Positions 6,870 through 14,990 of a stretch of 64,000 nucleotides of DNA are shown here, piece by piece. The notes beneath the pieces were generated by a model. The model saw only the letters and a program-made list of their open reading frames with translations. It had not been told where the DNA came from and ran no database searches. This DNA comes from an uncultured Prevotellaceae bacterium (GTDB lineage Bacteria; Bacteroidota; Bacteroidia; Bacteroidales; Bacteroidaceae), in assembly GCA_902761905.1 (NCBI GenBank), contig CACWMK010000007.1, positions 1 through 64,000 of the forward strand. Reading direction: 5' to 3'. The position numbers were made by a program, and so were the translations under genes. The stretch's first letter is position 1, and each line of letters opens with the position of its first letter.

Positions 6870-7127
6870 ATGAAAAAGAGCAAACCATGCTTGCCTCGTA
6901 AGCTAAAGAAGGCCATCAAGGGTCTCGAGATATATAAGGATACCGGCGAAGTCCGTTATAATTGGCACTTCCGTGTGCGCCGCTATCCACGCACCAGATG
7001 GGTTGTAAAAGCAGAGCGCCTGTTCATACGCACCTGGCGCGAGCTGAAGGCTAAAGATGCCCGCATCAAAGAACTCGAGGCGCAACTTCAGATAATGAAA
7101 GACCTAAAAGAATTATTGCCAAATTAA
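6870..7127 (+). CDS. Small basic early protein with C-terminal coiled coil
   Basis: An 85-residue, Lys/Arg-rich protein: MKKSKPCLPRKLKKAIKG at the start, then an aromatic and basic centre (FRVRRYPRTRW), and a coiled coil at the end (AKDARIKELEAQLQIMKD). The charge suggests nucleic-acid contact. It is the last gene before the primase-helicase, whose own -7 element follows. Confidence 0.55.
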   Translation: MKKSKPCLPRKLKKAIKGLEIYKDTGEVRYNWHFRVRRYPRTRWVVKAERLFIRTWRELKAKDARIKELEAQLQIMKDLKELLPN

Positions 7128-7186
7128 TGTATGTAGTGTAAATCTGTACACCTCGATGGTGTTTTTTATGCTCCAGTCAAACACAT

Positions 7187-7194
7187 TATTTTTG
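7187..7194 (+). promoter_or_regulatory. -7 element before the primase-helicase gene
   Basis: TATTTTTG, followed about 25 bases later by the ATG at 7220. A T-tract (7162-7167) sits at the spacing where the late phage promoters carry GTATTTTT, but the GTA is absent. Confidence 0.5.
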
Positions 7195-7219
7195 CATCCG
7201 GAAAAGAAATGAATAAAAT

Positions 7220-10198
7220 ATGATCGACAGACAGCGCGTGATGGACGAGACCAGGAACGGACTCGACATCCTATTAGACCTCTACCCGCAGGCTAAAGAC
7301 TGTGTGGGCAACAAAAACAAACAGTTTAAGATGCGTCTCTCTGAGAAGACGCCATCGGCCACCATCCGCCAGAACAAGGCAGGCCTTTGGGTGGTTCATG
7401 ACTTCGGTGGTGACGATGAAGATCTCAATGCTATCGATGCATGGATGCGCGTCAACGGCTGGGACCGTAGTCGCTTCGGTGCTGCAGTACTGGCCATCGC
7501 ACAGCAGTTCGGCATTAAAGACGAACTGTCACCCGACAAGAATTTTGCCCGTGTGGTTGAGCGCGCGGCCAATGAAGAGGAATTAGAGGGTCAGTGGTAT
7601 TATGAGATACGTGAATTCACAGACCGCGAATTGAAGATCCTCGGCCCCATGGTGACACGCGACACCTGTGAGCGTCTTCACTGGCACGCTCTCGAGTGGC
7701 TGGGTAAGGTCAAGGACCGTCGTATCAAAGAGTTCCACTCTAACGAACAGTTCCCCATCTTCCTGCGTGAATGCTTCGTCGAGCATCCTGAAGAGGGTAA
7801 GCCCGATCGATTCTATAAGGTTTACCGTCCATACGAGCCCGATAAGAAATGGCGTTTCATGTATTTCCCTGAAGGTGCCAAGCCTACAAACTATATCAAT
7901 GGCCTGGCCGAACTTCGAAAAGCTCACGAACAACTTAATAAGGAGCAGCGCGACGAGAACGACGATTGGCAGACATCAAAGCTCTGTGATATCCCTCGCC
8001 CTGGCGTCGATCGCGGCATTACCCGCTATTATCGTGCTGTACTCTGCTCAGGCGAACGTGATGCCCTCTGTGTGGCCGCCCGTGGCGACTGCCCAGTATG
8101 GCTTAACTCAGAGACTGCACGCCTTGACCAGCATGACTATATGACCATCATCCGCTATGCAGGCGAACTGGTCAATATCCCTGATCTCGACGCCACAGGA
8201 ATCTCCCGTGGTTCTGCCCAGGCGCTCAAATATATGGAGATGAAAACATGCTGGCTGCCTGAGTCGCTCAAGGATATGAAGGACAACCGCGGACGTCCTT
8301 CAAAGGATTTCCGCGACTGGTGCCAGTACTTCCCCACCATGACTGACTATTTCGACCTGATGGACCGTGCCGTCGAGGCCAAGTTCTGGGTCACAAAGAC
8401 CAGTGAGAAATCCGGCGAGCGACGTCATAAGATTGATGCTACCTGCCTGCATCAGTTCCTGCGCCTGAATGGCTTTTCAATCCTGCGCGATGATCTGGCC
8501 GATGAACCACAGTTGGTGCGCGTTAAGAATAACATTGTGTATAAAAAGCGCCCTCGAGACGTACGCGATTTTGTACAGCAGTGGGCATTGGGTGCTAAGG
8601 ATCCTGACTGCCCCGGCGAGACACTACGTCAGGACACTATGATACGCCTGGAGCATGGCGTGCGCAATCTGATACTTACCGATGTGGCTTTTACATCGTC
8701 CTATCTGTCAGCGCTTACTGCCATCGATCCTGACTTTACCAGTTTTACTATTACCACCCAGGACTTCTATTTCCGCAATGGTCTGGTGCACTGTCATCCT
8801 GATGGCTACGATCTGCACCTGTACCGCGACCACTCACTTGATAAATGTGTCTGGAGCCAGGAGGTGATTCCACATGATTTCCGCAAGCTCGAACCGATGT
8901 TCAAGATAGAGTGGGTGCCTGGTGAGATGATGAGCGACGGGCGCACTCCGAAGTTCAATCTCGAGGTTACAGACCCCAAGTCAAGCCACCTCTTCGGCTA
9001 TCTCATCAACACCTCACGTTTGTACTGGCGCCAGGAGATCGAGGAACAGTTCCCGGGCTCGCCCGATGCACAGCGTGCATATTTGGAACTGCACCCGTTC
9101 GAGATAGCAGGCGAAAGCCTTACCGATCAGCAGCGCGAAGAGCAGGCTCAGTGCCTGGTTAACAAGCTCTTCACACTGGGTTATCTGCTGCATGCCTACA
9201 AATCTCCGTCACGCACCTGGGCTGCGTTCCTGATGGATAACCGCATAGCAGAGACTAATGAGGCCAATGGCCGTAGCGGTAAGTCATTCTTTACCGAGGC
9301 CCTGAAGCAGCTGTTGCACCTCGATATCACCACACTCGATGGTAAGGTGCTCGACCTGCAGAAGGATACCCATGCACTGTCTGATGTGACACGATACACC
9401 CGTATGGTACGTGTCGAGGATATCAACCAGTACACCAGCGTAAAGGACTTCTACAACCTGATCAGCGGCGATATGCGTGTGAATCCTAAAGGCCTCACAC
9501 CTTACACCATACCGTTCTCTGAGAGCCCTAAGTTCCTGTTCTCGACCAACTACGTGCCCAGTGATTTCGACGCCAGCAGCGATGCTCGTATGCTCTACGT
9601 GACATTCTCTGACTATTATCATCAGTGCACGGCTGAGAACCCGTTTGGCTACCATGAGAGCCGCACAATCTACGATGACTTCCAGAAGGTGCTTTTCGAT
9701 TCATTCTATGGCGAGGATGAGTGGAATGCCGACCTTAACCTGCTGATGCAATGCGAGCAGTTCTATCTGTCTATCGCCATGAAATCCATCAAGATCCTGC
9801 CACCTATGCAGAACATCATCCAGCGCAAGCTGAAGACCGAGATGGGCCCACAGTTCGAGGAGTGGGCCACTGGCTTCTTTGCGCCTGATGGGCCTAACGT
9901 CAACAAGCAGCTGGTACGCAAGACTATTTACGAGACATATCTGAAGGACTGTCCTGGCACAAAGGACTCCATGCGACGCTTCTCTGGCCGCCTGAAGGCC
10001 TTTGCCAAGTGGGCGTCGTGGATTTATGCCCTGAACCCTCAGGACGTACTGAATACCCAAGGACGCAACATACAGACCTCACGCGATCCTGTTAACGGAG
10101 AGCTCATTCAGTTCGAGATGATACATCTTCGTACTGTCGACGAGGAAAAGCGTCTGAAGGCGGTAACACAGGACATCTGGGGTTCTGCAGATACATAA
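7220..10198 (+). CDS. Phage primase-helicase (Toprim primase plus SF3 helicase)
   Basis: A 992-residue replication protein. The middle carries a Toprim domain: SGERDAL with Glu279 and PDLDATG with Asp322/Asp324, the acidic groups that bind the metal for primer synthesis. A superfamily 3 helicase follows: Walker A GRSGKS at residues 684-689, Walker B-like VRVEDIN with Glu733/Asp734, and motif C ending in Asn777 (FSTNYVP). The first 100 residues resemble the zinc- or DNA-binding front of such primases (SATIRQNKAGLWVVHDFGG). It would open the phage origin and prime replication; the repeat-rich non-coding stretch directly behind it fits an origin. Confidence 0.85.
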   Translation: MIDRQRVMDETRNGLDILLDLYPQAKDCVGNKNKQFKMRLSEKTPSATIRQNKAGLWVVHDFGGDDEDLNAIDAWMRVNGWDRSRFGAAVLAIAQQFGIKDELSPDKNFARVVERAANEEELEGQWYYEIREFTDRELKILGPMVTRDTCERLHWHALEWLGKVKDRRIKEFHSNEQFPIFLRECFVEHPEEGKPDRFYKVYRPYEPDKKWRFMYFPEGAKPTNYINGLAELRKAHEQLNKEQRDENDDWQTSKLCDIPRPGVDRGITRYYRAVLCSGERDALCVAARGDCPVWLNSETARLDQHDYMTIIRYAGELVNIPDLDATGISRGSAQALKYMEMKTCWLPESLKDMKDNRGRPSKDFRDWCQYFPTMTDYFDLMDRAVEAKFWVTKTSEKSGERRHKIDATCLHQFLRLNGFSILRDDLADEPQLVRVKNNIVYKKRPRDVRDFVQQWALGAKDPDCPGETLRQDTMIRLEHGVRNLILTDVAFTSSYLSALTAIDPDFTSFTITTQDFYFRNGLVHCHPDGYDLHLYRDHSLDKCVWSQEVIPHDFRKLEPMFKIEWVPGEMMSDGRTPKFNLEVTDPKSSHLFGYLINTSRLYWRQEIEEQFPGSPDAQRAYLELHPFEIAGESLTDQQREEQAQCLVNKLFTLGYLLHAYKSPSRTWAAFLMDNRIAETNEANGRSGKSFFTEALKQLLHLDITTLDGKVLDLQKDTHALSDVTRYTRMVRVEDINQYTSVKDFYNLISGDMRVNPKGLTPYTIPFSESPKFLFSTNYVPSDFDASSDARMLYVTFSDYYHQCTAENPFGYHESRTIYDDFQKVLFDSFYGEDEWNADLNLLMQCEQFYLSIAMKSIKILPPMQNIIQRKLKTEMGPQFEEWATGFFAPDGPNVNKQLVRKTIYETYLKDCPGTKDSMRRFSGRLKAFAKWASWIYALNPQDVLNTQGRNIQTSRDPVNGELIQFEMIHLRTVDEEKRLKAVTQDIWGSADT

Positions 10199-10227
10199 CA
10201 TTTCTTTTCTGACACCTGGTTTTAGGT

Positions 10228-10304
10228 ACTTGGCGAGGCGACCACCAACATTCCATATACGGATGCGGTGGCCGCCTTCTGTTTTGTCAACATTTTCGCC
10301 AAGT
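10228..10304. other. Long two-part inverted repeat behind the primase gene
   Basis: The outer arms ACTTGGCGA (10228-10236) and TCGCCAAGT (10296-10304) match perfectly. The inner arms GGCGACCACC (10237-10246) and GGTGGCCGCC (10267-10276) pair with one mismatch. No T-run follows directly, so it is not a simple terminator. It could be a cruciform or structured RNA at the edge of the putative origin. Confidence 0.55.
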
Positions 10305-10339
10305 AGCCGTTTTCCCTCTCCCTTTCCCCTCTTTCTGAA

Positions 10340-10640
10340 TGTGCATTTCGTCTGTATATCTGTATATTCCAATTTGCGAAACGTGAAAAAACCTTGTGTT
10401 TATGCGGGTTTGCGGCCTATTCTTTGTTGTACAGATATACATTTCTTATCTGTAATCAGAATAATAGTTTTGTATATTTGTATAAAGGATGTGAAAACCT
10501 CGTTTACACTTTTTAACGCGGAATAACGGCTTTACAGCCATATACAAATGGGGGTGGGGCGATACAAATCGGTTTTCAGAACCTTTTATAAACATAAGGT
10601 CCTAGTGTTTATGGGCATTTCCAGCGATTTTTGACCCCAT
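10340..10640. other. Candidate phage replication origin with iteron-like repeats
   Basis: This 300-base AT-rich, gene-free stretch repeats a short core: GTATATCTGTATA (10354), CAGATATAC (10432, inverted), TGTATATTTGTATA (10471), TATACAAAT (10541, inverted) and GATACAAAT (10561). It lies between the primase-helicase gene and the next operon. Assignment as an origin is inferred from these features. The rest of 10199-10756 holds only the hairpin at 10228 and the promoter at 10730. Confidence 0.35.
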
Positions 10641-10729
10641 TTACAAAAAATACAGTAAAAAGTGCTCTAAAAACCAATAGACCAGGAAAAATATTTCCGT
10701 CATTATTAGGTGATTATCAAAAAATTAAA

Positions 10730-10737
10730 TATCTTTG
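10730..10737 (+). promoter_or_regulatory. -7 element before the 10757 gene
   Basis: TATCTTTGCA lies 20 bases before the ATG at 10757. The -33 region is not a clear match. Confidence 0.55.
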
Positions 10738-10756
10738 CACCCAAAAACTGATTCCT

Positions 10757-11251
10757 ATGAGCAAATTCGTCGTTTACCTAAAACTCCAACCTTTCGTAGC
10801 TCAGTGGCTACATCATCACTTCGGTAATCCAGTCAAGTTCCAGCCTCAGTCGGTCGAGAACTCCACCATCCTGCAGTTTACCCAGAAACTTCCTGAAGGC
10901 CGGCAGCCAGATACTGCCGCTGATGGGCTGACTGCTGTGTGCATTCCCGATAATGAGAAAAAAGATCCTGCCACATATAACTATCTGGCACCTAAGGGTA
11001 AGGAGGCTGTCATCGATTGCATCGAACGCACATTCAAACTTATGATGTGGAATGAACTCAATGATATGTCTGATGTCGGTTGCTCGGTACTGGGGGCCAT
11101 CGATGCCTGGTGTGAGATGCATGGCATCGATATCGATTATGACCGCACCATCCTGATGAGATATAACAGGCTTCGTAATTCTTATGTGAAAAAGGGTATC
11201 GACCTTCGACGTCGGATGCGTAGCCACGATAATCCGTTTAACAAAAAATAA
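10757..11251 (+). CDS. Conserved hypothetical phage protein (164 aa)
   Basis: The start at ATG 10757 follows a -7 element by 20 bases and gives MSKFVVYLKLQPFVAQWLHH. I recognise this opening from Bacteroidales mobile elements, but no function is assigned to it. The C-terminal third is helical and basic (YDRTILMRYNRLRNSYVKKG), suggesting DNA contact. It lies next to the putative origin, so a role in replication or middle regulation is possible. Confidence 0.6.
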   Translation: MSKFVVYLKLQPFVAQWLHHHFGNPVKFQPQSVENSTILQFTQKLPEGRQPDTAADGLTAVCIPDNEKKDPATYNYLAPKGKEAVIDCIERTFKLMMWNELNDMSDVGCSVLGAIDAWCEMHGIDIDYDRTILMRYNRLRNSYVKKGIDLRRRMRSHDNPFNKK

Positions 11252-11268
11252 CTATAAAATTCATCACC

Positions 11269-11370
11269 ATGAGATGGCTGTTTTTGTTACTACTCGTTAA
11301 ACCCCGTTACTACCCGTTACTACCCGTTACTACCCGTTACTACCCGTTAACACCCGTTACTACCCGTTAA
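11269..11370 (+). CDS. Candidate 33-residue peptide overlapping the 10-bp repeat array
   Basis: An ATG at 11269 opens MRWLFLLLLVKPRYYPLL, a short hydrophobic N-terminus followed by a periodic RYYPL/PVTT tail encoded by the 10-bp repeats. Any change of one repeat unit would shift the frame. It may be chance coding through a DNA array, or a small membrane peptide. Confidence 0.25.
   Translation: MRWLFLLLLVKPRYYPLLPVTTRYYPLTPVTTR
11286..11370. repeat. 10-bp tandem repeat array (CCCGTTACTA units)
   Basis: Eight to nine near-perfect head-to-tail copies of a 10-base unit, with variants at the ends (ACTCGTTAAA, CCCGTTAACA). The period of about one helical turn puts every copy on the same DNA face. 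It lies between 11251 and the ATG at 11384. Confidence 0.85.
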
Positions 11371-11383
11371 ACTCCGATAATTT

Positions 11384-11791
11384 ATGAAACAGATCAACAT
11401 CATCACAGCGGTGGATCGTATTCCGGTCACCAGCCTCCAGGGAATGATCCGTATGTCAGCAACTAATGTCAGTCTCCCTTCCGGCATTAGTTGGCAGTCT
11501 TTGAAAATAAAGCCCCATGCGCAGCTTACCATCAGCGACAAAGTCGAGGATAGGGCCACCGTCTTTACAGCCAAGCTCGTATTCAAGACCTGCGAGCAGT
11601 TCGGCGATCGTGGCCGTTGGGCTTACCGCTGCAAGCTGTCTAATGGGCGATATCGCCTGATCGGTTCCGATGAAAGACCTTATCCGATTGCATCGGTACT
11701 CGAGAATATGCCTGACAACGTGACCGAAAATCAGCTTAACGAGGTCACTGTCACATGGCAGTCTCCAAGTTTAATCCCGTATATCCTATAA
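11384..11791 (+). CDS. Hypothetical phage protein (135 aa)
   Basis: A 135-residue, beta-rich protein with no recognised motif. It begins MKQINIITAVDRIPVTSLQG and has alternating strand patterns (AQLTISDKVEDRATVFTAKL). Homologous-looking small proteins often sit just before the structural genes in Bacteroides phages. Its stop lies just before the first late promoter, so it is likely read from the upstream unit. Confidence 0.55.
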   Translation: MKQINIITAVDRIPVTSLQGMIRMSATNVSLPSGISWQSLKIKPHAQLTISDKVEDRATVFTAKLVFKTCEQFGDRGRWAYRCKLSNGRYRLIGSDERPYPIASVLENMPDNVTENQLNEVTVTWQSPSLIPYIL

Positions 11792-11797
11792 TAATAG

Positions 11798-11832
11798 GTA
11801 TTTTTCGCTATCCGTGTTCTGATATACCTTTG
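11798..11832 (+). promoter_or_regulatory. Late phage promoter P1 (before the capsid operon)
   Basis: GTATTTTT (11798-11805), 19 bases, TACCTTTG (11825-11832), then the protease ATG at 11853. It is the first of five identically spaced members of the late class. Confidence 0.75.
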
Positions 11833-11852
11833 CGCTGTAAATTTACGACGCA

Positions 11853-12968
11853 ATGGAATATCAGTTTATCATTTCCGGAGAAATCGGTGTTGCCTTCGAC
11901 TGGTGGACAGGCCAGCGTGGTACCACCGCTAACCAGGTTAAGAACTTCCTCGATGCCCATAAGGATGAGGACGTTCATATTGCAGTCTGCTCTCCCGGCG
12001 GATACGTCGATGCAGGACTGCAGATCTACCAGCATATCAAGAATCATGGCCGTGTTCATTGCCACATCATAGGCATGACGGCAAGTGCAGCAACCTTCCT
12101 CACCATGGGAGCCAAGGAGGTTGACATGGTGGATGGATCGCTTATGCTCATCCACAATGTCTCAACTCAGGTGCTGGAGTGGCAGATGGCCAACAAAGAG
12201 CAGCTCGACCAGATTATAGCTGCATTCCAGAAGGAACGCAAGGATCTGGACACCATCGACCGCGTCATTGCCTCACTCTATGCCAAGAAAAACGGCAAGA
12301 GTGTTGAGGACTGCATGACGAAGATGACAGCTGCAGCTTGGCTGTCACCTCAGGATGCTCTCGACTTCGGACTGATCGACCACATCGTGGATGATGAGGA
12401 CGTCAAAAAGAAGTCGAACCGTTTGCGTACAACATTCACGAATTCAATATTCAAGGATTTCGGTCTTCCTTCCCTGCCTGCGGACACTACGGAGGGTTTA
12501 TCTGCCGTAGTGGACCAGGAAGGTAATCCAGCTGAAGGTTTCATGCAGAAGGCGACTGCATGGATGCAGAAGCGATTTCCTAAACTTTTCGCCGAAGAGA
12601 GTTCAAACCCTATGAAGAAAGTTTTTACTTGCCTGTGCGCCTTGTTGGCTGTACAGGACTTCGAGGTGACTGACGGTAAGATTACCATCACCGAGGAGAA
12701 TGCAGGCAAGATTGAGGGTCAGTTGGATCAGCTGGGAAAGGATCTCCAGGCAGCTAAGGATGCTGAGAAGGCAGCCAAGGATGCTCAGGCCGACCTCCAG
12801 GCTAAGCTCGACAAGGCTCTTCAGGACGTGCAGCAGCGCGACCAGCAGATTGCCAACCTCAAGAAGTCTGCAGGGGTAGAGGATACAACCTCGCCCGGAG
12901 AGAAAGGTAATGGTGTGCAGGATATCAATTCTGCCGCTGAGTTGTTTAACAGTGTAAATGTAGATTAA
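11853..12968 (+). CDS. Capsid maturation protease (ClpP/S14 type) fused to scaffold
   Basis: A 371-residue protein. Residues about 1-180 form a ClpP-like serine protease: GMTASAATFL contains nucleophile Ser78, LMLIHN contains His101, and DFGLIDHIVDD supplies the acidic region. Residues about 254-371 form a separate coiled-coil scaffold (AKDAEKAAKDAQADLQAKLDK). In tailed phages such a fusion shapes the procapsid and then digests itself. An in-frame ATG at 12612 (MKKVFTCLCALL) could give the scaffold alone, as in lambda C/Nu3. It stands directly before the major capsid gene. Confidence 0.85.
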   Translation: MEYQFIISGEIGVAFDWWTGQRGTTANQVKNFLDAHKDEDVHIAVCSPGGYVDAGLQIYQHIKNHGRVHCHIIGMTASAATFLTMGAKEVDMVDGSLMLIHNVSTQVLEWQMANKEQLDQIIAAFQKERKDLDTIDRVIASLYAKKNGKSVEDCMTKMTAAAWLSPQDALDFGLIDHIVDDEDVKKKSNRLRTTFTNSIFKDFGLPSLPADTTEGLSAVVDQEGNPAEGFMQKATAWMQKRFPKLFAEESSNPMKKVFTCLCALLAVQDFEVTDGKITITEENAGKIEGQLDQLGKDLQAAKDAEKAAKDAQADLQAKLDKALQDVQQRDQQIANLKKSAGVEDTTSPGEKGNGVQDINSAAELFNSVNVD

Positions 12969-12971
12969 TCT

Positions 12972-14261
12972 ATGGGTCCTGTTTTTAATCTTGGTCAGCC
13001 TGTGGTAGATCCGCAGGTAACCTTTACTCCTGAGGAACTGAGCACCTCGTTCCAGAAGTATCGCAAAGAGCTCATCGTGATGCCTATGTTCGCTATGAAT
13101 GCCGCTATGCAGCACATGGGCTTCCGTGATGGCATCCGCTATAAGGAGCACCTCCACGAGATGAAGGGCAACTTCGAGTTTGGTAACTACGACAAGTATA
13201 AGAAGGGCAATGGCGCCGTCCAGATTGTGCAGCGCACACTGGAGACCTTCTTCGGTAACTGTATCGAGCCTATCGATCCCAACAGCATCTATAAGACTCT
13301 GTGGGGCAGCGACATTACCAAGGGCGATGCCTTGAAGAATGTCGACTGGACTAAGCGCGTCTGTGCTTATATCATGAAGAAACTCGGTGAGAACATGTTC
13401 CTGAACATGTGGACCGCTAAGCACGATCCAACTGACACCACTAAGACAGCTAAGTGGTTCAACGGTTTCTGCACCATTGAGGATATTGAGATTGCTGCTG
13501 GTACCATGACAAAGGAACTGCGCAACCTCTACTATCTGCCTGAGGCATTCAATGCCAACAACGCAGAGGATCTTATCAACGACTTCTTCTGGGGTGATGC
13601 AGCTGCCGGATGGCTCGGTGTTCACACCTTGCTCCGCGGTCAGAACGTCAAGCTCTTCATGAGCGAGACTGTCAAGCACTACTATGAGGTGGCCTACCAG
13701 ACCAACCATGGTGCTCTGCCTTATAACCTCCAGTTCACCAAGGCTCACCTCGAGGGTAAGCTGAACGTTGAGTTCGTGGCTCTGCCTAACGTGCCTGAGA
13801 ACTACCTGTCTCTCACACCAAAGGGTAACATCCTGACACTGTGGAACCTCCGCACCGCTGATGAGACCTTCCTTTGTGAGAAGTCACTTACTTCTCACTA
13901 TGATGTTGACTTCCTGGCCAACATGTTCTATGGTGAGCAGTACGAGAGCATCAATCCTGAGAAACTCTGTGTTGCTCGTTACAATGGTATCGAGCTGAAG
14001 GAGTACAACTTCACCTCTTATGATTCTAACAACGAGCAGCTGGCAACCGGCAAGGCAGCTACCACTGGTGGCGTCAAGTCGTTCAGCGGCGTGAGGTACA
14101 ACGAGATCCTGGTCAAGGAGAACTCTGTTGAGGGCTTCGCTGGCTTGAAGTTCTTCGTCGTTGCTACTGCTACTGCAGACGGTACCACTAAGTACGCTCT
14201 GTACGATGCTCAGGGCCACGACACTGGCATGAAGGTGACTATCTCTGCGGTTAGTGATTAA
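12972..14261 (+). CDS. Major capsid protein
   Basis: A 429-residue protein encoded three bases after the protease-scaffold gene, the usual place of the major capsid gene. The sequence is an even alpha/beta mix without enzyme motifs and contains the extended, acidic and aromatic N-terminal arm typical of HK97-fold capsids (about residues 50-75, KGNFEFGNYDKYKKG). The C-terminal 90 residues (from about KSFSGVRYNEIL) look like an added Ig-like beta domain. Codon use is very biased toward common codons, as expected for a highly expressed virion gene. The fold is inferred from context. Confidence 0.75.
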   Translation: MGPVFNLGQPVVDPQVTFTPEELSTSFQKYRKELIVMPMFAMNAAMQHMGFRDGIRYKEHLHEMKGNFEFGNYDKYKKGNGAVQIVQRTLETFFGNCIEPIDPNSIYKTLWGSDITKGDALKNVDWTKRVCAYIMKKLGENMFLNMWTAKHDPTDTTKTAKWFNGFCTIEDIEIAAGTMTKELRNLYYLPEAFNANNAEDLINDFFWGDAAAGWLGVHTLLRGQNVKLFMSETVKHYYEVAYQTNHGALPYNLQFTKAHLEGKLNVEFVALPNVPENYLSLTPKGNILTLWNLRTADETFLCEKSLTSHYDVDFLANMFYGEQYESINPEKLCVARYNGIELKEYNFTSYDSNNEQLATGKAATTGGVKSFSGVRYNEILVKENSVEGFAGLKFFVVATATADGTTKYALYDAQGHDTGMKVTISAVSD

Positions 14262-14291
14262 TTATTCTCATCATTAAAAACAAATTTCATT

Positions 14292-14897
14292 ATGTCAGAC
14301 ATTTGTTCATCTGAGAAAACCCTGTTGCAGGACGTAAAGTTCTGCCAGGGTAAAAAGTCGCTTCCTGGTACCAAGAAGCGCGTGTATATCGCTGATCAGC
14401 GTGACATCCTCGGATATCCTACAAAGCCTAACCGCGCTGCTGAAGGCTTCTCTCTTGATAAAGTCCCCGTTCTGACGGGTGCCTTTACCATGGCTCAGGG
14501 CAAGTTCTTCGCTGCTGTGGATATCATTAACAACAACGGTCAGCTCACCGTCGAGGGGCAGGGATCATTCCCTTCAAAGACCTTCAAGTGTACCTATAAG
14601 GGCAACGCCCCAGGTACCGAGGAGGAGGTTTCCGGCCTGATTGCCGAGCTGCTCAACGCTGAGATCGTTTCTGTGGTTCCTACCCGCTCGGGTAAGTTCC
14701 GTATCGTCGGCTCTGAGGATTTCCCAGCCGAGATCAATCCTTCACAGGATACTGGCCAGTCTCCCACCGACACCAATCAGACTGTGCTCGAGATTGTTGC
14801 TGATGATGAGCTTCCTGCTCCATTCTTCACTGGCACGCTGCCTGTAAGCGGTGGTATCCTCAATTGTAGTACGGGCGAGGTTACTGCTGCTGAGTAG
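14292..14897 (+). CDS. Probable virion structural protein (201 aa), head decoration or similar
   Basis: A 201-residue protein with strongly biased codons like the capsid gene. Start MSDICSSEKTLLQDVKFCQG; beta-rich centre with two acidic segments; the C-terminus is rich in Thr/Gly (GILNCSTGEVTAAE). It is located directly after the capsid and before a strong terminator. A capsid decoration or major tail protein are both possible; no motif decides. Confidence 0.55.
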   Translation: MSDICSSEKTLLQDVKFCQGKKSLPGTKKRVYIADQRDILGYPTKPNRAAEGFSLDKVPVLTGAFTMAQGKFFAAVDIINNNGQLTVEGQGSFPSKTFKCTYKGNAPGTEEEVSGLIAELLNAEIVSVVPTRSGKFRIVGSEDFPAEINPSQDTGQSPTDTNQTVLEIVADDELPAPFFTGTLPVSGGILNCSTGEVTAAE

Positions 14898-14937
14898 ATT
14901 CCTCGGATATCACTAATGTTTTAATTTTAATAACCGG

Positions 14938-14975
14938 AGGCGGGATGCGGCAAGGTTGCCTCATTCCGCCTTTTT
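14938..14975 (+). terminator. Terminator behind the capsid genes
   Basis: AGGCGG (14938-14943) pairs with CCGCCT (14966-14971), extended inwards by ATG/CAT and GGCAA/TTGCC, and is followed by a run of five T. It may reduce transcription into the connector and terminase genes relative to capsid. Confidence 0.8.
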
Positions 14976-14990
14976 AAATAAAGGTAAACT

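Noticed and set aside
10230..10526. Plus-strand frame of 98 codons over the putative origin
   Set aside because: It spans the large hairpin and the repeat region and has low-complexity, hydrophobic nonsense composition.
11286..11370. CRISPR array
   Set aside because: The 10-bp units are directly adjacent with no spacers and there are no cas genes.
12603..13748. Minus-strand frame of 381 codons opposite scaffold and capsid
   Set aside because: The plus-strand genes show strong codon bias and context; the opposite frame is Leu/Val/His-rich without any motif.
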